From Bacteroides sp. AN502(2024) (GTDB lineage: Bacteria; Bacteroidota; Bacteroidia; Bacteroidales; Bacteroidaceae), in NCBI RefSeq assembly GCF_041227145.1, contig NZ_JBGFSP010000003.1, positions 1,612,001 to 1,676,000 on the forward strand: a stretch of DNA of 64,000 nt, written 5' to 3'. The first letter of the stretch is position 1. Each line of letters starts with the position of its first letter. A model generated the notes under the pieces. It was not told where the DNA came from and made no database searches. It saw nothing but the letters and a program-made list of their open reading frames with translations. The position numbers and the translations under genes are program-made. Of the stretch, positions 1 to 9,082 are shown one piece after another.

Positions 1-274
1 ATCAGCACAATTTATAAATTTGTCACATACCTGGTCTTTATTTTTTCTTTCGTATTCTTTGTCAGGAATAAGAGTCAGAATATATTGTCCCAATAATTTC
101 GTATGAGTATCTTTGACAATCAATAACTTCTGATAAGTTCTTACTACATTTATTGTTGCCTGTCCCAATTCATATGTTACATATATTGCTTTATATCGGA
201 ATCCTGCATCTATAGGTATGTCATAACATACTAAATTCTTTTGTGAAGAAGCTATAGCATTATCCCATTTAGGG
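1..274 (-). pseudogene. 3' half of an IS-interrupted lipoprotein gene (runs off the window)
   Basis: On the minus strand this stretch is open in one frame and continues exactly the reading frame of the lipoprotein N-terminus at 1611-1846 once the IS and one 9-bp target copy are removed. The junction reads FIPKWDNAIA, and later parts include YKAIYVTYELG and GQYILTLIPDKEY. The gene continues past position 1. I recognise it only as a Bacteroides-type surface lipoprotein of unknown function. With the IS in place this half has no start codon or promoter of its own that I can see. Confidence 0.7.
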
Positions 275-312
275 CAATATTGTCCTAAATAAATTGGGGG
301 GAACAAATAAAA

Positions 313-374
313 AGGAAGTAGAACTAAGGTAAAATGACTACCTTAGTAGCAAGCTACCAACTCATCTACTTCCT
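313..374 (+). promoter_or_regulatory. Hairpin in front of the transposase start (copy 1)
   Basis: AGGAAGTAGA (313-322) pairs with TCTACTTCCT (365-374), which ends at the base just before the transposase ATG at 375. Inside it ACTAAGGTA pairs with TACCTTAGT. Such a structure would hide the ribosome entry site in transcripts that read in from outside the element. That is a known way for insertion sequences to damp transposase synthesis. The role here is inferred; the pairing is visible. The same arms occur in copy 2 at 29996-30005 and 30048-30057. Confidence 0.6.
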
Positions 375-1526
375 ATGGCAAATATAACACTTTTCGCACA
401 GGTAATATCACATCTCCCGAAAGAAAATATCAGGAAAATCATAAAATCTTCGGGGTCAGACAAGCATTGCAAGGGCTACAATACATGGAGTCAGTTTGTT
501 AGCATGATTTTCAGCCAATTCTCAGGATGTGATTCAGTCAGAGATATCTCAAACGGGCTGAAATCAGCCACCGGCAACCTCAATCATTTGGGAATCAACC
601 GTGCACCATCCAAGTCAACGGTAGCATATCAGAACGCCAACCGAGACAGTTCGGTTTTTCGCGGCATATTCTACTCGTTGTTTCAGTATTTCGGACAGCA
701 AGCCCTATGGCAACGAAGAAAGTTCCGTTTCAAGATGCCGATAAAACTGCTCGACTCCACATTGGTGTCATTGACTCTGTCAATATATGACTGGGCACAT
801 TACACTACCACCAAGGGGGCGGTCAAGATGCACACGCTATTGGACTATGACAGTCTTTTGCCGGAGTTCGTGAATATCACCGATGGCAAAACCACCGACA
901 ACAAAGCTGCTTTTGATATTGAGTTACATCCGTATAGTATTGTAGTAGCCGACCGAGGCTACTGTGACTACTCATTGCTGAATAATTGGGACAGCAGCAA
1001 CGTGTTCTTTGTAGTGCGTCATAAAGACAATATCCGGTACAAAGCCATAGAGGAGTTGCCTTTGCCTGAAAAACACGCTCAGAATGTACTTATTGACGAA
1101 ATAATCGAGTTCGAACTCTCGGCGGCCAAATCCAAATATCCCAAACGTTTACGTCGCATCGCAGTATGGAACGATGAACACGGTTTTGAAATTGAGTTAC
1201 TCACAAACAACTTCACATTGGCAGCATCAAGCATAGCGGCTCTGTACAAGGCTCGGTGGAACATAGAAATCTTCTTTCGCAACCTCAAGCAACTGCTACG
1301 CATCAAGAGCTTTATCGGCACATCCCGCAATGCCGTAGAGACCCAAATATGGACTGCTATGACTACAATGCTGATTCTGACATGGCTAAAGCACATCGCA
1401 AGATACAAATGGGCATTGGCTAACCTTGTGGTCACGCTCCGGCTGAACACATTTACCAAAATCGACCTCCAAAAATGGCTTGATCAACCATTTACACCAC
1501 CTCCCGAAACCATCGAAAACGATTAG
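375..1526 (+). CDS. IS4-family DDE transposase (copy 1)
   Basis: The 383-residue transposase cuts and rejoins the element ends. An N-terminal domain (about residues 1-75) precedes the DDE catalytic fold. I see Asp127 in KLLDST, Asp193 in VVADRGY, and the IS4 YREK signature as Tyr291, Arg294, Glu298 and Lys305 in YKARWNIEIF-FRNLK. All catalytic positions are present, so the enzyme looks active. The start at 375 directly follows the translation-blocking hairpin. The protein is identical to the copy at 30058-31209; the DNA differs only at a few silent sites. Downstream, inside the element, CTATACT/AGTATAG forms a small hairpin near 1553-1570. Confidence 0.95.
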   Translation: MANITLFAQVISHLPKENIRKIIKSSGSDKHCKGYNTWSQFVSMIFSQFSGCDSVRDISNGLKSATGNLNHLGINRAPSKSTVAYQNANRDSSVFRGIFYSLFQYFGQQALWQRRKFRFKMPIKLLDSTLVSLTLSIYDWAHYTTTKGAVKMHTLLDYDSLLPEFVNITDGKTTDNKAAFDIELHPYSIVVADRGYCDYSLLNNWDSSNVFFVVRHKDNIRYKAIEELPLPEKHAQNVLIDEIIEFELSAAKSKYPKRLRRIAVWNDEHGFEIELLTNNFTLAASSIAALYKARWNIEIFFRNLKQLLRIKSFIGTSRNAVETQIWTAMTTMLILTWLKHIARYKWALANLVVTLRLNTFTKIDLQKWLDQPFTPPPETIEND

Positions 1527-1585
1527 GGGGGATTGATTTTGAACTCTCGAGGCTATACTTAACAGTATAGTCAGTTAGCTCATGC

Positions 1586-1846
1586 TCAAAATTTATTTAG
1601 GACAATATTGCATTTAGGGATAAAGTCACCTGGTGTTAGTCTTTTTCCTGCCTCTTTTATAGAACGAGTAGACATATAATGTTGCTCCATCTGTTCTTCA
1701 AAAAAAGATTTTGCTTCTTCTAAACTAAAAAATTCACTTTCATGTTGTTCTTTAGTATCTGAAAATTCAGAGTCTGTGCAGCTCCAAATAATAAAAAACA
1801 TAAGGGATATACATAAACTGCTATAAATATATATAGTTTTCTTCAT
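1586..1846 (-). pseudogene. 5' half of the IS-interrupted lipoprotein gene
   Basis: This part encodes the first 79 residues of a lipoprotein, then runs a few codons into the IS before a stop at 1586. The N-terminus is a signal peptide with a lipobox-like end (IIWSC at about 19-23), so the mature protein would be lipid-anchored at Cys23. The native reading frame ends at the IS junction (1611) and resumes at 274. The start codon overlaps the stop of the upstream coiled-coil gene by 4 bp (ATGA), which shows they were translated together. Function is not recognised. The truncated product lacks most of the mature domain. Confidence 0.75.
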
Positions 1847-2906
1847 AATGTATTATTGTTTAATTTTCGTTCTATTCTTTGTTTGAAATCATGAGTCCGT
1901 TTTCCTTCCCATTTTTTATACGAACTGTCTTTGAATAATGGCCGCACCTTTCTACTGAATGCATTATTGGCATTTCTTAACAAATTAACTTTTTCTGAAG
2001 TGGACAGTTTTTTTTGATCATGAATAATTTTATATTCTTCAATAGCATATGTATTGTATGCATTTTTAAACTGAATAATTTGTGATTTACTCAATCCATA
2101 CCGCTTAGTAAGCAAATATTCTAAATGAGAATTATTGATAGATATCCATCTTTCTGATATCTGCGTTGAAACTGCCTTTTTAATTGCATTTAATTTGTTT
2201 TCTTCAATTGCCTGTAGTTTTTCATTCCGGTTTTTGGGATGATCCTCCCATATTTTTTTGCGTTGTTTTGCATAATCAATTTCAATTTGCGCTATTTGGT
2301 AACCTTCATTATATGTTGCCCCATATTTATCCATATTGTCAAGTGCTCTAATCCCTAGTTCTTTATATGTAATATACCAATTCCCATTCTCTATGCCTAA
2401 TACTTGCAATATTTGCATATTTAAATTCTTCAGCATATTTACCGTGTTTTCCACTTTCTTATATTCTTCATCAGTTCCTATTAACATTTGATCGCGTTTC
2501 TTCTCCCATTCACTTTCTATTTTATATAATGCACGCATTTTTTCTCGGGATATGAATTTAGTTTCACTCAATATATGATAGCGTTCTAATTCTTGTGTGC
2601 AGGAACTCCATGCTTTGTTTCTGCCTTTACTGAATATTTGACTGATTATTATTCCATATTTCTTGTAGATTTTTTTTGCTCATCTTTGAACTTGGCAGAA
2701 CTAATTTTCAGTTTCTTCAACTTTTCGTTCTCGCGCTCCAAAGATGGGAGAATTTCCAGTTCATACTTTTCAGCTTTTAGCCGATGAATTTTGTAGGTTT
2801 TCATCATGTATTCTTGACGTTTACTAATATCTACGTCAGAAATACTCTGTGAATTAGCAGTACTTCCTATAAGAAGTAAAACTAAAGAGAAAATAATTTT
2901 CTTCAT
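1843..2906 (-). pseudogene. Exported coiled-coil protein, broken by a 1-nt frameshift in a poly-A run
   Basis: The first frame (2906 to 2649) starts MKKIIFSLVLLLIG, a signal peptide, followed by charged coiled-coil sequence, and ends after 85 residues. A second frame is open through the same place and runs to 1843 (KIYKKYG, then GRNKAWSSCTQELERYH, then 242 further residues). The two join if one A is added to the run of eight A on the coding strand (about 2670-2678). The restored protein would be about 350 residues, helical, Lys/Glu-rich and secreted or periplasmic. The downstream piece could start alone only at TTG 2571. It lies in an operon between a transglutaminase-like lipoprotein and another lipoprotein. 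Function is unknown. Minus-1 slippage on the A-run could give some full-length protein. Confidence 0.7.
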
Positions 2907-2939
2907 AAATTTGTATTGTTGAATAATAAAAAGATATTG

Positions 2940-4748
2940 TTACCACCATATTTGCTGTCCATTCTCAAATGTAAACGGACGTTCCTCTCTGCCTTTAGTC
3001 AAATCACGAAGCCATAATAATGCGTCCTTGGGAACATTATTGAAAATAATCTGATTTTCTGTTGATGTCTTTTTTCCTAAACTGTTCCATTGACCATCCC
3101 AATAAAACAACTCGTATGTATCTGTTGGAACTATAGAATTATCATCATTGCGTGGAGCAAAACCTATTAGACCGATCTTTACAGCTTTACCTAAATCTCC
3201 TCCTATCCACATATCAATGCCACCGTCAACCTGATAATATGTAAGTGGGTCTTGGTCAAATATCATTTTTCTATTACTATCTTTTTGGATTGCTTCACAA
3301 GATATTGGGGAAAATGATAAAGAAGTACCATCTGGGCAAAATAAAGAAAATTCTGCAATACTAAAAGTTCCCTTTGGTTTTCTATAGCGTATATACCTAT
3401 ATTTCTTGCTGGTAGATACTTTCACTTTTTGCATTCGGCTCTTTGGAGTTTCAGTAATTATGTATATCGCTTCTGCATCTGAAAAATCAGCATAATTAGC
3501 TCCCTCGAACATACCACCGATCATATTACTTGCAAATTTTACAATTCTTTTATTTAATGGATATTTACGATTTAGTATTACAGTTTCTTTATGAAGAGTG
3601 TCAGGATATAGCTGTTTAATACCATCATCTGAGACAATAATAGGATTTGATTGAGGAATTATTTTACAATTTAAGAAAGTAGATGGTAAATACAAAATCC
3701 CATTACCTAAATTTAAGGCTTCTTCAGATTCCTCTTTTCCTTTTAAAGTACCGGTTCCAATATATTTAAATTCTTCATCATAGCTCATCGCAACTGGAAT
3801 CCATGCATTAGGAGAAAAAACTGATAAATAAATAGGTCTATCCCTTACATAATTAGCAACAGGCACAGTTATAGAACCTATATGATGTATTCCCGTTACA
3901 TCAATAATATCACAATTTGCAAATAATTCAGGACATTCTTTTTGTGTATTATCGAAAGTTTGTCTAGGTATTATAGTATAGATTTTCCGATATATTTTAG
4001 GCATTTTCCGAATAGGTAAAGTATTATTGTCATTTTTATTATCATTCTGGAAGGATACGACTCCGCCATTAGGTAGTATCATTGTTGCAAAAGAATGCCC
4101 ATTATTACTACTTCCCCAATACGGTACTAATTCAAATGCAGCAGGGATACCTGCTGATCGTAGAGCCATCACAACTAATGTACTTCTATCATCACATTTG
4201 CCATATCCCGATTGTACGATAGATGTATATGTCTTTAATGTATCTTTATAAAATTCAGGTGATAATTCTATTTTGATTTGTGAGTTTATATTTTGTGCTG
4301 CATTAATAATATTATTGTTATTTCCATCTCCAAACCGTTTCACACAATCCCATTTCCAATAGTATTGTAATGGTTCATTTGCAACTCGGTATGGTAGAAT
4401 GTATTCGCAGAATTGTTCAAAGGTATATTCTTTTAAATAAGGGCTTTTCTTTTTCAGATAGAAAGAATATTCTAATGATAAAATGAGAGAATCAGCCTTT
4501 ACAATATCTATATCGTATATTTTCTGTCCTTTCCTATTAAAGGAATATTTATTGGGCATATTTTCAACAAGAAAACAAGCTGCTTTATATTTAGTTTTAT
4601 CATTATTGTTTTTATAGTATTTTAAAAAATTGGTGAGTTCTTTTCTATTCGTTTTAGATTGATTTGCGATTTCCCATGCTGTTTTTTCACTCAATGAACT
4701 GCAACTCGCTAAAAAAACACATAGAATTATTTTAAAAATCGTTTTCAT
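2940..4748 (-). CDS. Transglutaminase-like domain lipoprotein
   Basis: The protein has 602 residues. The signal peptide ends in a lipobox LASC with Cys16, so it is probably anchored in the outer membrane or periplasm. A transglutaminase/protease-like core occupies about residues 120-260: SGYGKCDDRST places the catalytic Cys at 185, and NNGHSF gives His218. The C-terminal half looks like beta-sandwich binding modules of the kind Bacteroides uses on surface proteins. Family members cleave or cross-link proteins or peptides; the substrate is unknown. It leads a three-gene minus-strand operon with the coiled-coil protein and the IS-split lipoprotein. Both downstream genes are damaged, so the cluster may be dying. 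A promoter and a 16-bp palindrome lie upstream at 4789-4824. Confidence 0.75.
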   Translation of the reverse strand: MKTIFKIILCVFLASCSSLSEKTAWEIANQSKTNRKELTNFLKYYKNNNDKTKYKAACFLVENMPNKYSFNRKGQKIYDIDIVKADSLILSLEYSFYLKKKSPYLKEYTFEQFCEYILPYRVANEPLQYYWKWDCVKRFGDGNNNNIINAAQNINSQIKIELSPEFYKDTLKTYTSIVQSGYGKCDDRSTLVVMALRSAGIPAAFELVPYWGSSNNGHSFATMILPNGGVVSFQNDNKNDNNTLPIRKMPKIYRKIYTIIPRQTFDNTQKECPELFANCDIIDVTGIHHIGSITVPVANYVRDRPIYLSVFSPNAWIPVAMSYDEEFKYIGTGTLKGKEESEEALNLGNGILYLPSTFLNCKIIPQSNPIIVSDDGIKQLYPDTLHKETVILNRKYPLNKRIVKFASNMIGGMFEGANYADFSDAEAIYIITETPKSRMQKVKVSTSKKYRYIRYRKPKGTFSIAEFSLFCPDGTSLSFSPISCEAIQKDSNRKMIFDQDPLTYYQVDGGIDMWIGGDLGKAVKIGLIGFAPRNDDNSIVPTDTYELFYWDGQWNSLGKKTSTENQIIFNNVPKDALLWLRDLTKGREERPFTFENGQQIWW

Positions 4749-4788
4749 AATATTATTTATCTGTAAGATATTGTTTATTCACATGGTG

Positions 4789-4824
4789 CAAAGATGCGTA
4801 TAAAATAAGATACACATGTGTATC
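4789..4824 (-). promoter_or_regulatory. Promoter and 16-bp palindrome upstream of the transglutaminase operon
   Basis: On the minus strand CATCTTTG (4796-4789) fits the Bacteroides -7 box TAnnTTTG with one mismatch. Upstream of it GATACACATGTGTATC (4809-4824) is a perfect palindrome, placed where it would cover the -33 region. That position suits a repressor operator. The binding protein is unknown. Confidence 0.45.
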
Positions 4825-5049
4825 ATAAAATACAATATTACAACGAAATCGTACATTTACTCTATTTCCCCATTTTTTGTGTTTTGATAAATGGATGAAA
4901 AGAGGAAAGTATGTGGATGGGATGAGAAAGAGAGTCTCCCGGCGGAAGCTGGCATAAGACGCAGTCTGGGAGAAGATCTCCCTCCGAATCAGCCATCACT
5001 ACCGGTAACACGCTTACTCCGTCAACTCCTTCAGCAAACTGGGACAAAA

Positions 5050-5356
5050 GATTTTCAAGGTATCTTCAACTACCGGACCAATCATTTCGGGATGCAGAAC
5101 TTCGATCCAGAAAGCTTCGACCTCAAATTTACGAACTACACAGACCGCACCGAAATCTATCATATCGGTCTGCCCCACCTCTTCAACAACGGACAGGAGC
5201 AGAAACCAGTTTACAAGAACTATAATGCAAGTCACATTCAACAACGATTCGGAACTGATTACCAAAGAAGAAGTTGCCCTGTATGCCGGCAACTATATGA
5301 GTGGAAATTATTTATGCCCATTTACCGAAGAAATTAACGCAAGCATTAAATTTTAA
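5050..5356 (+). pseudogene. Gene remnant, frameshifted, no start
   Basis: One frame is coding-like over about 5050-5225 (FGMQNFDPESFDLKFTNYTD). The next frame takes over at about 5225 and runs to a stop at 5354-5356 (VTFNNDSELITKEEVALYAG). A one-base indel near 5220 would join them. No start codon or ribosome site is evident upstream, and the sequence before 5040 looks non-coding. I do not recognise the family. It may be the tail of a deleted gene that once preceded the alpha-galactosidase. Confidence 0.35.
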
Positions 5357-5378
5357 TTCATTTCTATCTCATTATGAT

Positions 5379-5408
5379 TATCTTTGTGGCATTATATGCC
5401 CACAAACT
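5379..5408 (+). promoter_or_regulatory. Promoter of the alpha-galactosidase gene
   Basis: TATCTTTG (5379-5386) is an exact TAnnTTTG box, followed by a near-palindrome TGTGGCATTATATGCCCACA at the expected start of transcription. That dyad could be an operator. The bases TTTGTGGCATTATA recur at the WYL regulator promoter (49303-49316). Confidence 0.55.
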
Positions 5409-5437
5409 AACTAATACCTAATTAATCATTAAAAATC

Positions 5438-7627
5438 ATGAAGAAACTTTTCGTATTACTTATGGCATTGTTTACCTTGGCACCAGTGAATGCTCAGGAA
5501 AAGAACGTTATCCGCATCGCAACGGACAACACAGACTTAATCCTACAAGTAGCTCCCAACGGACGACTTTATCAGGCTTATCTAGGCGATAAGTTACTGA
5601 ACGAGAAAGACATCAACCTCTTTTCTCCATACGTGAAAGGAGGAAGCGACGGTAGTGCTCCCCCTCGCGGATGGGAAGTATATCCGGGTTCCGGCGCCGA
5701 AGATTATTTCGAACCGGCCATAGCTATCACGCACAATGACGGAAACCCGAGTACGATTCTCCGCTATCTATCCTCCGAGCAGAAGGCTGTGGAGGGCGGA
5801 ACGGAAACGATCATCCGACTGAAAGATGATCAGTACCCGGTGGAAGTCACCCTGCATTACATCGCTTATCCGAAAGAAAACGTTATCAAGACGTGGAGCG
5901 AAATCAAACATGCGGAGAAAAAGCCCGTGACCATCTGGCGGTATGCCTCTACCATGCTTTATTTCTCCGGAAACAACTATTATCTGACCGAATTCAGCAG
6001 CGACTGGGCCAAAGAAGCACAAATGAGCACACAGCCTCTGCTGTTCGGCAAAAAGGTGATCGACACCAAACTGGGAAGCCGTGCCGCCATACACACCCAT
6101 CCGTTCTTTGAGCTTGGCTTTGAACAACCGGCACAGGAGGCACAAGGACGTACCATGCTGGGTACTATCGGATGGACAGGTAACTTCCGGTTCACTTTCG
6201 AAGTGGACAACCTTGGCAATCTCCGTGTAATCCCCGCCATCAATCCTTACGCTTCCGATTATGAACTGAAACCGAACGAAATATTCACGACACCCGAATT
6301 CATCTTTACTTTCAGCAACAACGGTACGGGTGAAGCCAGCCGCAACCTTCACGCATGGGCACGCAACCACCAACTGAAAGACGGGCAAGGCGACCGCATG
6401 ACTTTATTAAACAACTGGGAGAATACCTATTTCACATTCAATGAGGAATTGCTTGCCGAACTGATGAAGGAAGCCAAACATATCGGTGTGGATATGTTCC
6501 TGTTGGATGACGGCTGGTTCGGCAACAAGCATCCGCGCAACAACGACCATGCCGGACTGGGCGACTGGGAGGTGATGAAATCCAAACTGCCGGGCGGTAT
6601 CCCTGCCCTTATACGGTTTGCCAAGGAAGCCGGCGTGAAATTCGGAATCTGGATTGAACCGGAAATGGTCAACCCTAAAAGTGAGTTGTTCGAAAAGCAT
6701 CCCGACTGGACTATCCGACTGCCCAACCGCGAAACATACTATTACCGTAACCAGCTGGTGCTCGACCTCAGCAATCCGGAAGTACAAGACTTTGTCTATG
6801 GCGTAGTGGATCGTATCCTGAGAGAGAATCCGGAAGTGGCTTTCTTCAAATGGGACTGCAACTCTCCGATTACGAATATTTATTCCCCCTATCTGAAGAA
6901 CAAACAGGGACAGCTGTATATCGACCATGTACGGGGTATATACAATGTATTGAAACGTGTCAAAGACAACTATCCGAACGTACCCATGATGCTCTGCTCC
7001 GGCGGTGGCGCCCGTTGCGACTACGAAGCACTGAAATATTTCACGGAATTCTGGTGCAGCGACAACACAGACCCGATAGAGCGTCTGTTTATCCAGTGGG
7101 GATTCTCACACATCTTTCCGGCAAAGGCCATGTGCGCGCACGTCACCAGCTGGAATAAGAGAACAAGCGTGAAATTCCGTACAGATGTGGCAAGCATGTG
7201 CAAACTGGGCTTTGACATCGGACTGAAAGAACTGAACGCGGACGAACAGACCTTCTGCCAAAATGCGGTTGCCAACTGGACACGTCTGAAAAAAGTGATT
7301 CTGGACGGCAACCAATACAGACTGGTTTCGCCCTACGAAGGCAATCACATGTCTGTCATGTATACCTCGCCGGATCAGAACAAGGCGGTGCTGTATACCT
7401 ACGATATCCACCCGCGTTTCTGTGAGAAAGTGCTTCCGGTAAAACTTCAGGGATTGGATGCGAGAAAAATGTATAAGATCAAAGAAATCAACCTGATGCC
7501 AAATTCCCAATCAAATCTGGCTGCCAACGGGAAGAGTTATTCAGGAGATTATCTGATGAAGGTAGGAATCAATGCCTTCACAACGAATCCGGCTTTCAGT
7601 CGCGTAATTGAGCTGACTGCCGAATAA
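5438..7627 (+). CDS. Alpha-galactosidase, GH36, secreted
   Basis: The 729-residue enzyme removes terminal alpha-galactose from oligosaccharides such as raffinose or melibiose, or from plant galactomannans. The signal peptide covers residues 1-19 (cleavage near VNAQ), so it probably acts in the periplasm. A beta-sandwich N-domain (about 25-310) leads into the (beta/alpha)8 barrel. The barrel has FLLDDGWFG, KFGIWIEPEMVN, the nucleophile Asp473 in FFKWDCN, and the likely acid/base Asp542 in CSDNTDP. The length is normal for GH36. It stands alone, with its own promoter and a shared terminator with the converging suf operon, and no SusC/SusD pair nearby, so it is not in a full polysaccharide utilisation locus here. 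Confidence 0.93.
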   Translation: MKKLFVLLMALFTLAPVNAQEKNVIRIATDNTDLILQVAPNGRLYQAYLGDKLLNEKDINLFSPYVKGGSDGSAPPRGWEVYPGSGAEDYFEPAIAITHNDGNPSTILRYLSSEQKAVEGGTETIIRLKDDQYPVEVTLHYIAYPKENVIKTWSEIKHAEKKPVTIWRYASTMLYFSGNNYYLTEFSSDWAKEAQMSTQPLLFGKKVIDTKLGSRAAIHTHPFFELGFEQPAQEAQGRTMLGTIGWTGNFRFTFEVDNLGNLRVIPAINPYASDYELKPNEIFTTPEFIFTFSNNGTGEASRNLHAWARNHQLKDGQGDRMTLLNNWENTYFTFNEELLAELMKEAKHIGVDMFLLDDGWFGNKHPRNNDHAGLGDWEVMKSKLPGGIPALIRFAKEAGVKFGIWIEPEMVNPKSELFEKHPDWTIRLPNRETYYYRNQLVLDLSNPEVQDFVYGVVDRILRENPEVAFFKWDCNSPITNIYSPYLKNKQGQLYIDHVRGIYNVLKRVKDNYPNVPMMLCSGGGARCDYEALKYFTEFWCSDNTDPIERLFIQWGFSHIFPAKAMCAHVTSWNKRTSVKFRTDVASMCKLGFDIGLKELNADEQTFCQNAVANWTRLKKVILDGNQYRLVSPYEGNHMSVMYTSPDQNKAVLYTYDIHPRFCEKVLPVKLQGLDARKMYKIKEINLMPNSQSNLAANGKSYSGDYLMKVGINAFTTNPAFSRVIELTAE

Positions 7628-7668
7628 AAAAGTTGCAGCTATACCGCAACATTTCACGGTATAGCTGC
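7625..7668 (-). terminator. Terminator between alpha-galactosidase and suf operon
   Basis: GCAGCTATACCG (7635-7646) and CGGTATAGCTGC (7657-7668) form a perfect 12-bp stem with a 10-nt loop. The minus-strand side is followed by a T-run (complement of 7625-7631), so it best terminates the suf operon. It also stands where plus-strand transcription from the alpha-galactosidase should stop. Confidence 0.75.
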
Positions 7669-7851
7669 GATTAATGTTAAAGAGAGAGAATTTATATAAT
7701 ATAAGAATGGTCTCACGACCCTCCTGATATTCAATGAACATTCTGTTTCTTTATCTATTAGACGCACGGAAACTCAAATCACTGCACCTCAGGTCCTCCT
7801 TTTTTGTTAAATAATAAAAACGCTCTTCCAAAGGAATAGCAGCTCATATCC

Positions 7852-9070
7852 TTAAAACATCTTACTGACACGTTCAATCCCTTCCACCAATGTGTCTATT
7901 TCCGATTTCGTATTGTACATAGCAAACGAAGCACGTACAGTTCCTTCTATGCCAAGACGTTGCATAAGAGGTTGTGCACAATGGTGTCCCGTCCTCACGG
8001 CAATGCCTAAACGATCCAACAATGTGCCGAGATCGAAAGGATGGATATCTCCCACGAGGGAAGGAAATGACTGCTCCCCGTTCGGCTGCTTCACCGAATA
8101 TACGCATATGGGGAATCTCCTTCAGACGTTGCAAAGCATAAGCTGTCAGTTCATGTTCATGGACAGCTATCCGTTCAATACCATATCCATTCACATAATC
8201 AAGGGCTTTTGCCAGTCCGGTCGTTCCGATATAGTCGGGCGTACCGGCTTCAAACTTGAAAGGCAGTTCATTAAAAGTGGTCTTCTCGAAAGAGACATGC
8301 TGAATCATCTCTCCCCCTCCCTGATAAGGCGGAAGACGATCTAACCATTCTTCCTTTCCATAAAATACTCCGACACCTGTCGGACCATATATCTTATGAG
8401 CGGAGAACACCAGAAAATCGGCATCCAACTCCTGAACATCCACTTTCATGTGCGGGATAGATTGTGCAGCATCTATCAAGCAAGGTACACCATGCGCATG
8501 AGCTGTCGCGATCATCTCCTTCACCGGATTCACTGTGCCCAATACGTTCGAGACATGAACTACACTGACTATTTTCGTACGTTCAGAAAATAATTTTTCA
8601 TATTCATCCAGCAGAAGTTCACCTTTGTCGTTCATCGGAATCACTTTAATGGCAACTCCTTTGCGGGCAGCCAACAGTTGCCAGGGAACGATGTTACTAT
8701 GATGCTCCATCACAGAAACAATCACTTCATCCCCCTCTTCCATAAACTCGTCACCAAAGCTGGAAACAAGCAGGTTGATACTTTCTGTTGTTCCGCGTGT
8801 AAAGACAACCTCATTCGTGCTACGGGCATTGATAAACTGACGTACGGTTTCACGGGAAGCCTCATGCAGTTCCGTAGCTTGCTGTGAAAGATAATGTACA
8901 CCGCGATGCACATTGGCATTTACGGAATAATATTCATCCACCAGCGCATCAACCACCAGACGGGGTTTCTGCGTTGTCGCACCGTTATCGAAATAAACCA
9001 AAGGTTTACCGTAAACCGTACGGCTCAATATCGGAAAATCTTCACGTATCTTTTGAATATCCACGTTCAT
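7852..9070 (-). pseudogene. sufS: Cysteine desulfurase SufS, frameshifted before the catalytic Cys
   Basis: SufS is a PLP enzyme that takes sulfur from cysteine for Fe-S cluster assembly by SufBCD. Residues 1-337 are canonical: FDNGATTQKP, HRGVHYLSQQ, and the PLP lysine Lys226 in SAHKIYGPTG. After GAVISF the frame changes. An extra base in a GGG run (8058-8060; CCC on the coding strand) sends translation into an unrelated 60-residue tail. The proper C-terminus, with the catalytic Cys in RTGHHCAQP, is intact in another frame down to 7852. Restoring the frame gives about 405 residues, the usual length. As written, the product cannot make the persulfide. Because suf is likely essential here, a sequencing error is a real possibility. 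It is the last gene of cvpA-sufBCDS. Confidence 0.85.
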
Positions 9071-9082
9071 TATTTTTAGTGG

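Larger units (their letters stand above)
275..1610 (+). mobile_element. IS4-family insertion sequence, copy 1
   Basis: The element is 1336 bp with perfect 21-bp terminal inverted repeats (275-295 and 1590-1610, starting CAATATTGTCCT). It is flanked by a 9-bp target duplication, CATTTAGGG, at 266-274 and 1611-1619. It carries one transposase gene. A second copy lies at 29959-31293 with an identical transposase protein. It has inserted into a lipoprotein gene on the other strand. Copy 1 has six G residues after the left repeat where copy 2 has five. Confidence 0.95.

Noticed and set aside
4862..5047. 61-codon minus-strand frame upstream of the alpha-galactosidase
   Set aside because: It overlaps remnant sequence on the other strand and has no start signal or recognisable domain.
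7690..7873. Second terminator after the alpha-galactosidase near CAGGTCCTCCTTTTTT
   Set aside because: There is a T-run, but no stem longer than four base pairs can be drawn in front of it.
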